From Gnomoniopsis sp. IMI 355080 (lineage: Eukaryota; Ascomycota; Sordariomycetes; Diaporthales; Gnomoniaceae), in the NCBI GenBank assembly GCA_027946555.1, contig JAPEVC010000397.1, positions 1 through 18,109 on the forward strand: a stretch of DNA of 18,109 nt, written 5' to 3'. Position 1 is the stretch's first letter. Each line of letters opens with the position of its first letter. A program made the translations under genes and the position numbers. Under the pieces are notes generated by a model that saw only the letters and a list, made by a program, of their open reading frames with translations, was not told the origin of the DNA and made no database searches. Positions 10,823 to 18,109 of the stretch are shown in pieces.

Positions 10823-11182
10823 ATGCCTAGCATGGCAGTACTTAATCAGTCGGCCTTCCTCTGTTGCGAAGTTCTTGTTCTTATAAAGGGATTAGACTTT
10901 TGTCTTTGGATGCTGGACTGTCTTGAGTATAAAAGTTGCAGGTTCTTGCTAAGATGGCGTGAAATGCGACAGGCTGAGTCAAATGAGTCCCCGAGCATGA
11001 ACAGGGCTGAGGTTGTGGTTTTCTTTGAATATTATGAAGAATGTGAACTTAATATAGATCGAACTGAGCTTGACAACCAAGGTCAGTGTCCGCAGAGAGT
11101 ATCTATTAGTGTCATCAAGCCACCTTATAAATGCATCTATAGAAGCTGCACACGCGTGCGTTTACTGTTAGAGAGCAGCTAG
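10823..11182 (+). CDS. Hypothetical 119-aa ORF, doubtful
   Basis: This is an ATG-started frame of 119 codons inside the A+T-rich island. I recognise no domain. The N-terminal 40 residues are hydrophobic and cysteine-rich, the middle is acidic (FFEYYEECELN), and the end is basic. The first ATG has a T at -3, a poor context; the ATG at 10832 (A at -3, G at +4) would be better. A frame of this length can occur by chance in a spacer this large, so treat it as unproven. Confidence 0.13.
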   Translation: MPSMAVLNQSAFLCCEVLVLIKGLDFCLWMLDCLEYKSCRFLLRWREMRQAESNESPSMNRAEVVVFFEYYEECELNIDRTELDNQGQCPQRVSISVIKPPYKCIYRSCTRVRLLLESS

Positions 11183-11500
11183 AGGCGCACTATCTCCACT
11201 GTCGTTCAAATAGCAGTGCTTTGTAGATGGTTGTGGTTTTGCCGGTCCTCAGCCGATTCTTCTGGGTCATTTATAGACCCAATACGGTATTGACGACATT
11301 CTAAGCTGCATATAGGGAAGAGAAATGACTGTTCAGAACATCGTCAGTCTAGATGTCCGGTCGAAGGATGTCATCTTTACTGGCGTCGCCATCGATGCGT
11401 GAGACATCTTCGCGGATGATTTACACTAGAAATTTTTGGCCCACATTGCAAGAAGAGACCATTGGAACATCTCCAGGCCGACCACCAATTATTAAACACA

Positions 11501-11688
11501 ATGTCTTTCAACCCCATAGGGCGAGAGGCGAAGTACGAAGAGCTAGTTGCTCCTTCGCCTCATGATGTTCCAAGACCTCCGTCTAGCCCCCCCCCCCTGG
11601 CCTTCGGAGGATGAAAATGACCAAGGTGAAGAGGAATGGCGGGAGGCATTCACCTTTTGAACGCCGACAATGGCAGACTTACCTGTGA
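11501..11688 (+). pseudogene. Decayed coding fragment, frameshift at poly-C
   Basis: An ATG in a good fungal context (CACAATGTC) opens a frame starting MSFNPIGREAKYEELVAP and running into prolines at a run of 11 C (11587-11597). It then stops at 11612-11614. One base removed from the run continues into a strikingly acidic stretch (WPSEDENDQGEEEWREA) that ends at a TGA at 11658. A second single-base slip at TTTT reads on into FERRQWQTYL before another TGA at 11686. This succession of protein-like segments in shifted frames suggests an eroded gene. A homopolymer sequencing error could explain the first shift. I do not recognise the protein. Confidence 0.3.
11587..11597. repeat. Poly-C tract, 11 nt
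   Basis: A run of 11 C sits inside a proline-coding stretch of the decayed frame at 11501-11688. Such runs slip both in replication and in sequencing. Confidence 0.9.
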
Positions 11689-11834
11689 ACACACGAGGCA
11701 GCCATGAGGGGGCGGAGTGAATGGACCTTGTCGTGAAAATGTCGGACAGAGCGGTTTGAACAACAGCACCGTACCGGAAGTGGCTGGGAAGGCATAACGA
11801 TGATTCCATTTTCCACTATTACGCTCAGCATAAC

Positions 11835-11870
11835 CATACTAAGGCATAACCGAAGCCTGATTTTAGTATG
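11835..11870. repeat. Short inverted repeat CATACTAA/TTAGTATG
   Basis: A perfect 8-bp inverted repeat pairs 11835-11842 with 11863-11870. Next to it, CCGAAGC at about 11850 pairs with GCTTCGG at about 11903, and GGCATAAC occurs twice (about 11789 and 11843). Together they look like the remains of a small palindromic element, but no terminal repeats with target duplications are clear. Confidence 0.35.
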
Positions 11871-13204
11871 AAAGTTATATAATCTTTTTACGTGATATAC
11901 TCCGTTTGCTTCGGCGTAAAGGCTGGCACATATATAATTTCACAGCAAATAGCCGTCCTATAGGTAAAGATCTTTTTAAAGGCCGGAATCCCTCGGTAAA
12001 GGCAGCTTTCCGGTTTCGGCAAACCTATCCTGTTTGAAATCCTTTTCCTTACGACGGGAAGACGGACTTCAGAAATCGAGCGAGGCAGGAGGTCGAGGAG
12101 GAAGGAGCCTACAATTGTCAATACCTCACTTAGGCACCCACCCTTATAAGCAGTTATCTTAATGCTAAAGGTTACGCTGAGTATTATGGTAGAAATGGAA
12201 GAATGGTTTAGACCCCCCTGCAACGTTCGCTATGGCAACTATCCGTTCTTCTGTCTGTGTCAAGTGTGCCTAGGTATGCGCATAACATGATGTGTAACTT
12301 AGATAGAGAGTGAACGTTCAATCCTGAATCTTCTCCCTCCCAACTATACCAGCTTAGGCTTTGCATGTCTTTCAGTTCTAAAGTGGCTTGGGTTCAACTA
12401 AACGCTATATTTCCTCTACACAGTTCCTTACTTTCTGATGTCTATGAACGTTAAGCTTTCTATATATGTGACCATGATGACTTGCGGACCTCATATCGTT
12501 CCTCCAGCTCTCTCCTTGACTCTGAGCTGCCAAGCTTTTATGATATTCACAGCGGTATCAGGCCGTTGGGCACTTAAGGTCGATTGCATTGAAGTCACTC
12601 TTAGTCACCAAGGTTATCCTGTTCTTCACCTGCACACGACTACTAAACAATTCCATACTGCAATATTCTGACAGATTCAGAGCACGCAACTACGAAACGC
12701 CTAGAAATAGCCATCAAAGACCGGCTTACGGATCCTGTCTCGCCCGAGTAGCGACGAGTCGAGGACATGCTCGCTCGTCGCCTTCGATATAGGGTGGAGT
12801 GTGCCCAATGTAAAATCGCCGAAGGGTGATGCTTACCAGCCACGACCAGGCGGCAAGCGATTCTCACATGCATCATGCAAAGCACTTCAATGCGCCGCAG
12901 ATCTCATACCGATGATACCATTGGATGGGCGTGGATCCAGCACGGGCTCTTCACGATGTACTTGAGTGGGCGTGGACCGAGCAAAAGAGGATGAGTTACT
13001 AATGCAGTTACAATATGACCAATGTGGGGAGAAGCGCGCTTACTGCTTATGGGGGCGCGCGCCCTGGAGGGCACACTGTCGTGCAGTATATGTAGAAGGA
13101 GCGGCGTTTGAATGAAAATGGCCAGGAATAGCATGTGGCATGCAACCTTCATCTGATGTGTCTGCTGACATTCATGGATGGACTGTTACACGCATGTGGT
13201 TCAA

Positions 13205-13218
13205 AGTAGGTACCTACT
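13205..13218. repeat. 14-bp perfect palindrome AGTAGGTACCTACT
   Basis: This perfect palindrome is built on the GTAGGTACCTAC core. Related words occur at about 370-383, 3027-3035 and 4625-4634, all outside genes. It could be a binding site or a genome-wide dispersed motif. Confidence 0.6.
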
Positions 13219-14667
13219 ATGCAGTATAAGAAGCGGGGGGGATGTTGGATGTTCAGTAAGCATATGCAATGTCAGCGTTGCCTTCTAGAATAGATGGGAG
13301 AAACGGTGGTCAGGACTCAGCCGGTGGGTAGAGTTTTCTTCGATTGGTCGGTTTGTGTGGTGAGACCCGCTAGTGGGACGTGTAAGTACTGTGAGATTTC
13401 AGCAGGCAGCATACGAGAGACAGTGAGACCAATCCCGTATGAGACCTCGGTGACGAAGGTAGGTAATAATTCTCATTAGACGGACGACTACCACAAATCA
13501 GGTCGTGTCGTGTCATGTCCATACCCTCTATCTATCCTTGTAAGCCTGGAAAGCTAGAGGGTCAAAGTTGTCGGGCCGTTTTGCCCCCGCACTCAGCAGT
13601 GTGGTGCCAAAGACCCCACACGGGACAAGCCGTGATTGGGCACAGACCACGAGTTCTAAGCGCCGGAGCACCCTGGAACCTGCACCACACACACCCTCTA
13701 CGCAGCATCTTTCGGGGGAAACACAAAAATATGTCTCCATTCCCCGGGAAGGACGAGCAAAAGCAATGTTCCCTCGTGGCTATTTTCTGACCATCGAGAA
13801 AAAGGATGATGTGCAGGGGGTTAATTTTGGCTGAGACCATGATGACTATCGTCAAGACACAATCCTAATCGAAAAGGCGACTATGAAGCCATAGTCTCAT
13901 TATCCAAAAGCCTCTCTCACTTACGCTCATTCGCATCAAGTAATGATATCGAGGGCATGCATACAGTCCGTCACATATCCCGCGCCGCCTGAGCCGTTTG
14001 GCAGGTCACCTATCGGGTCCCCCTTTCGCACCCGCACCACATGCTGTGCGACTGTGCTGGGCTGCACACCTGCAAGAGGAAGACCCCGTAAGCAACACCA
14101 TATCGGGGCCTGACCGGTCAATCAGGACCGATGACAGCACGACCCTCTTCCGACTGGAGGGGATTCTTAGCTGCGTAATCCGTAGGGCTTATCTAAGGGC
14201 GCCGCACCACCCCGTTCCTGTGCAGGTGACTCGCAGCGCATATAGCTGCTGTGGCTTGTCTTCCCTCTTTTGGTGTTCTTGTTTGTGTGTGTGTACACTG
14301 TATGTACATGGCCCCCAATATTAGAAACAGCACTTTTCACGTTGCACGAAAGGGAGCTGCGAATCATACCATGGTTGATCCTCAGCTGACATCTCAAGGG
14401 TGCAAAGGGAGAATGGAGCACATGTAAGTACCTTGTAGGGTGTGAGTCTATGCTCACTCCCTTGTCTTACTCTGCAACCCATACACACACACACATTCTC
14501 TCTTTCTCAGTAACAGTCCATAGGATCGTGATGCTCATAGCCGCGGAGTCTCATGCACCCAGCTCCTATTGGAACACTGTGCTATGTTTATCCATCACAC
14601 ATTGAACCTAGGATCTGAATTGCATCTTCTTCTTTTCAAGCTTAGACCCTGAGTGTGCCTCTGCATT

Positions 14668-14680
14668 GGGGGGGGGGGGG
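14668..14680. repeat. Poly-G tract, 13 nt
   Basis: A run of 13 consecutive G in a non-coding spacer. It is prone to slippage and to assembly error. Confidence 0.95.
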
Positions 14681-15065
14681 TATATGGGACAAAGAATCAG
14701 ACGACGTCGTCACCGTCCCGTCACCATAGCGCGGCCAATTCAGGCGGCCAAGTCTGCCGACGGAAAGCATGACAACCACGAGCTGCGAAATGCCGTGCAG
14801 ATGCACAAGACACCATGTCTCGTCTGAAATCAGGGGTGACCTGCCGATCTTGGCCCCCAACAATAAACACTATCGAGAATAATAGCTGAACTTTCAAGGT
14901 ATGAGCCGCCTTGGAATGCCAAGCAATAGGGACCGGCACCCGCGTACATCGTGATCTGCCCCTCTCGGAAGGAATGCTGCACAGCGTTGCAATTACTTAT
15001 GTATCTTGCAGTAGGGCCTCTGCAGGCGCTTATTCTTGGACATTGTACCGTCTTGGATCGGTAGA

Positions 15066-15102
15066 TTAGGCGCTGGAGCCAATTGATCACAGTGGCACAG
15101 CA
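15066..15102. repeat. 37-bp direct repeat, left copy
   Basis: This copy matches 17668-17704 at 34 of 37 positions in the same orientation, including an unbroken match at 15070-15092 built around GGAGCCAATTGATCACAG. The three differences are all transitions. The pair brackets the ferric-reductase gene. Confidence 0.85.
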
Positions 15103-15571
15103 ATTGCATATCACTTTGTACCGGGCTTAGCAGAGCAAAGGTTCTGACATCGTTGCAAACAGTCTCACTTTGCGCCTTGGTATCCTGTTACCTGAGGAGG
15201 TAATTCCGTGGGTAAAACACATGTAGCTATTTGACCCTCACCTACAACTCGCACAAAGAATCTATCATTCGCACAACTTGGCAGCTCATCATGACGCTCT
15301 TGTAAGGACGGAAGAGACGCGGGCCGTGCTGGTGTGATTGGTTCCCATGCTGACGGTAGACGGTGAAGGTCTGCCAGTAGCTGTCAGATTACGTCTTTGA
15401 TCTGGATCGGGCACTATCCAAACGTATCGCCAGTCACGACGTCTTTCCATCGTGGACTCAAGACAAAGTCACTCTCTTTGTCCTCTTAGTAGATCTACAT
15501 GAAAGACATCATAGAAAGTTCCAAGAAAAAAACCCAGCTTGGGAAGAATCCAACCGGATATTTGTAACGAG

Positions 15572-17523
15572 ATGGAGAAATACACCGAGATCATTCTCGT
15601 CGTAGGCACTCTAGTCTTCTGCACAGGCCTCACCGTTGGCCTGACCTACGCGCCATGCTACTCCTCCCTATGCACAGAAGAATTCTTCCCCTACGAGACG
15701 CGTCTCCATCTCGCAGCATATTTCGCCCTCCTAGCCAGCATCGGCTGTGCCCTCCTTCTCCGCGCAAGCAGCCCCCAATGTCGACGTGCCAGTGAGACGC
15801 ATCTCACTCGAAAACAGGTCCCGCTCCTCGATCACCACATCACAGTCGGTGGGCTCGCTCTAGGTGTATGGATTGTGGGCATCACCATTGCCACCACGGG
15901 GTACTGGGTGGGACCGGAGAGTGCCTTTTGGCAAGCCAAAGCGAAGCCGCTGGCATGGTCCGAGGCACATCTCCGGATCCTCATCACTGGAGTCATAGGG
16001 CACCATGCGGATATCTTGCTCGGGCTGCTATTGATCCCGGTGGGACGAAACAGCATACTTGGCCGCGTGTTCGATTTACACTACAGCACCCTGCTCTATG
16101 CGCACAAGCTCATTGCGTATCTGTTGCTGGTGGCTGTTTTTGCTCATGGAGCAGCGTACTACGTTAGTTGTGGCCTCTAAATTTTGTTGTAGAGTTGCCA
16201 AGCAGCACTGTCGCTGACTTAGTGAGACAGACATTCGTGGCAGCCTACGCTGCAGCACCCGACGGCAGCCCTAGGAAAGCCGCGTATAATATCGATAACC
16301 CGGCTTTCACCATGGCAGAGACAAGGCAGCGTGGACCTTACGTTTCCGCCACCCTTGGAACCGGTACAATCTCTTTCCTATTCATACTGGTCATTGTAAT
16401 TACAGCGTTGCCGACGCTTCGCCGGAGGAGCTATAATACATTCTATTATTTGCATATCATATTGAGCAGCCTCATATTCATCGCTGCGTGTATCCACGCC
16501 AGTACGGACTTCTACTTTCTGCTTCCAGGCCTGATACTCTGGATTCTGGACTGGGTTTGGCGCATCTTCCGAGGTGACACTGGTCTGGGAAAGACAGTCC
16601 CGGCAATTTTGGAAGACGCGGGGCACGGTTGGTACAGAATCACGCTCAAGCCGTCGAGAAGCGAGGAAAGCCCGGCCAAACAGCTCGCGACTAGTTCCAC
16701 TTGTACTGTGGATGAGAAGCAGCTCATCATGCAGCCCATTCAATCATTCTATCTCAACATCCCCAGGGTTAGTAGAGTGCAGAATCATGCGTTCACCGCA
16801 GCCAAGACGGCGACGCATGACACAGGCCCCGTCTTCTTGCTACAGAGGGCCTCGCTCGCCGGGAGGCGGAAATCAAGCAAATCCGAGCAGAGAGAGTGGA
16901 CGTGGAAGCTCAGTCGGCTTGTAGAATCCCAACAAGATGCCCGACAGGCTGGAAAGCTGGTGCCTTGCGATATACTATGTCGCGTGGAAGGGCCATACAT
17001 CCCATCAGGCCCCGCCGCCTACGAGGTGGCTGCGCGGGTCGTCTGCCTCGTGGGCGGGACGGGCTTGACGGGCGCGTATAGCCTTGCGATGTGGTGGTCG
17101 CGGTGGCGGGCAAGGGATATTGGATCTCATTTCACGCTGGTTTGGACGGTGCGGGACCGAGACACGGCCGTTCACCTGAGAGAGTGGCTGGTCTTGGTCG
17201 GCATTGTGGAGGGGATACCGAACATGACACTGAAGCTTCACGTCAGCTCTGAGTGTGGGCGGATCGATCCGGGTCAAGAGTTGCGACGGGCTTTGGTAGC
17301 CTCATCATCATCATCATCATTCGAGGAGGAGGAGAGTGAGGTTACTAGCAAAGAGAACAAACGGGAAGCTTCAGCTTGGGCATATGTGTCAGGGCCCGCG
17401 GGGCTTTTGGCCGCTGCAGAAGATGCGTGCCTGGCATTGAAGCAAGCGGTGACGAGAGGTCAAGCTGGCGGCGAGTTGGCCGTGTCTCGACTCGACTATT
17501 ACCTAGCGAAGTGGGAGACGTGA
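15572..17523 (+). CDS. Ferric reductase / NADPH oxidase-like transmembrane flavocytochrome
   Basis: Two exons (15572-16162 and 16231-17523) encode a 627-aa membrane protein of the FRE/NOX superfamily. Such proteins pass electrons from NADPH through FAD and two hemes across a membrane to ferric iron or oxygen. About seven or eight hydrophobic segments fill residues 7-308. The two bis-histidine heme pairs are present with the exact 13-residue spacing: H178/H192 and H272/H286. The cytosolic part has an FAD site of the HPFT type written HAFT (H383-T386), a GGTGLTG NADPH loop at 472-478, and an SGP motif at 584-586. The protein ends LAKWET, close to the usual aromatic end. A serine run followed by an acidic stretch (555-566) is encoded by six TCA codons at 17302-17319. 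I chose the ATG at 15572 (G at -3 and +4) because the frame upstream opens only from TTG. Metal reductase is likelier than superoxide producer, but the sequence does not settle the acceptor. Confidence 0.93.
16163..16230 (+). other. Spliceosomal intron in the ferric reductase gene
   Basis: This 68-nt, phase-0 intron has donor GTTAGT, branch site GCTGAC at 16213-16218 and acceptor ACAG. Reading through, exon 1 would stop at TAA 16178-16180, and the second frame has no ATG near its start. Splicing joins AHGAAYY to TFVAAYAAAPDG, continuing the segment after heme ligand H192 as expected for the family. An upstream TTAG at 16219-16222 is too close to the branch site. Confidence 0.9.
17302..17319 (+). 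repeat. (TCA)6 trinucleotide repeat in coding sequence
   Basis: Six tandem TCA codons add a serine run before an acidic stretch in the ferric reductase, between the NADPH loop and the SGP motif. The repeat keeps the frame and probably varies in length between strains. Confidence 0.9.
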
Positions 17524-18109
17524 ATGATGAAGCGTTGTTCTTTGCTGGCCGAATCCTTACCGGGGAGGTTAAGCTTTCCGCAAGCGCTTACCTACCCTAG
17601 GTATCCTCAGATAGTGAACTTTCAGACTTTTGGATCCACTAAAACACTCGGCCCCCATCCTAGCAACTTAAGCGCTGGAGCCAATTGATCACAGCGGCGC
17701 AGCAGGACAACACCCTTACATAGTACATACCCACCGCGGCTGTTGGGTGATGGGCTCATCCACCATACTTGCGCTTGAAGGAAGCGTACTGCAACGCAAT
17801 GTCCCACCAGCAATGGAACGTAATGATCTGTTTTGCTGAAATGGGGGGCTGTCTCGGCGAGGGGGATGCAATAACCCGGTAGGACAAACCTGGAATGAAA
17901 CTGCAAAGAAAAAGAGCTTGCAATGGCACGATCCCGGGTAAGCTGTCCGAGACACAGCTATCTTGCTCACCCCGACGTTGCTCAGCTCGTATGTGGGCTT
18001 CCGAACCCTTCCTCGCGAAAACATGCCGTCAATTAATTTCTTGGCTTGGGGGAGTTCTGGGAAGAGACGTATTCGGGCCTAATCATCCTTCGCCTACGCC
18101 CACCCACCC
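17524..18109. other. 3' flank of the ferric reductase gene
   Basis: No gene is visible. The region holds the CCTAGGTAT word at 17596-17604 and the right copy of the 37-bp direct repeat. Two overlapping minus-strand frames (17622-17906 and 17716-18024) lack recognisable motifs. Confidence 0.5.
17668..17704. repeat. 37-bp direct repeat, right copy
   Basis: This is the second copy of the repeat at 15066-15102, 2602 bp downstream, with three transition differences. It lies 145 bp after the ferric-reductase stop codon. The sequence beyond the repeat on either side is unrelated to the left copy's flanks. Confidence 0.85.

Larger units (their letters stand above)
10080..12700. other. A+T-rich gene-poor island
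   Basis: This stretch is visibly richer in A+T than the flanking genes; for example, bases 10681-10740 hold only 21 G/C of 60. It has many TpA steps and no recognisable intact gene. It contains one 119-codon ATG frame, a broken frame at 11501-11688, an 11-C run at 11587-11597, small inverted repeats and two copies of the CCTAGGTAT word (10264, 12269). The pattern fits ancient mobile DNA or a gene decayed by C-to-T mutation such as RIP, but I could not identify a transposon family. Confidence 0.45.
12701..15571. other. Gene-poor spacer upstream of the ferric reductase
   Basis: No convincing gene is visible; frames are short, mostly overlap on opposite strands and lack motifs. Contents include an interrupted frame at 12662-12991, two GGGCGTGGA words near 12926 and 12968, the 14-bp palindrome at 13205-13218, GT and AC dinucleotide runs near 14284 and 14482, a 13-G run at 14668-14680, and the left copy of the 37-bp direct repeat at 15066-15102. 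The last few hundred bases must contain the ferric-reductase promoter, but I see no clear GATA-type iron-repressor site. Confidence 0.5.

Noticed and set aside
11888..12223. 111-codon minus-strand frame in the A+T-rich island
   Set aside because: It opens from TTG, contains no good ATG and resembles no family I know; it might be a transposon scrap, but I cannot support that.
13562..13855. Overlapping frames of 88-97 codons on both strands near 13.5-13.9 kb
   Set aside because: The plus-strand 88-codon frame opens from TTG, the others are mirror frames in a G+C-rich spacer, and none has a domain.
9718..15571. tRNA or 5S rRNA genes in the long spacers
   Set aside because: I looked for B-box (GGTTCRANYCC) and A-box like words in a tRNA arrangement and found only isolated partial matches.

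Overview
The window comes from a filamentous ascomycete (Pezizomycotina). The signs are a HET-domain gene (a family confined in practice to these fungi), two short introns of 67 and 68 nt with GTGAGC/GTTAGT donors and GCTGAC branch sites, CA-rich start contexts, and long gene-poor spacers. It is accessory in character: three convincing protein genes in 18 kb.

Layout. 1-118 is a 13-bp minisatellite that runs off the left edge. 119-3554 is a 3.4-kb spacer with no convincing gene; its right end holds nested inverted repeats (3185-3244) and a CGG/CCG-dense block (3398-3439) just ahead of the first gene. 3555-4220 (+) encodes a 221-aa zinc-dependent deaminase of the cytidine/deoxycytidylate deaminase fold. 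4737-9717 (-) is the main gene: two exons encoding a 1637-aa protein with about 28 ankyrin repeats followed by a C-terminal HET domain. It is convergent with the deaminase. 9718-15571 is a 5.9-kb gene-poor stretch with an A+T-rich core (roughly 10.1-12.7 kb), homopolymer runs, small inverted repeats and at least one broken reading frame (11501-11688). 15572-17523 (+) is a two-exon ferric-reductase/NADPH-oxidase-like membrane flavocytochrome of 627 aa, bracketed by a diverged 37-bp direct repeat. 17524-18109 is its 3' flank.

How the genes relate. Nothing shows that the three genes form one pathway: they are not co-oriented, do not share a promoter and are separated by large spacers. The ankyrin-HET protein fits a self/non-self recognition or NLR-like sensor and death-effector role. 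The ferric reductase would act at a membrane in iron reduction or superoxide production. The deaminase substrate is unknown. The most unusual items are the ankyrin-first HET architecture, a 9-mer (CCTAGGTAT) present four times in spacers only, an 18-bp word shared by the HET-gene intron and a distant spacer, and the decayed frame at 11.5 kb.
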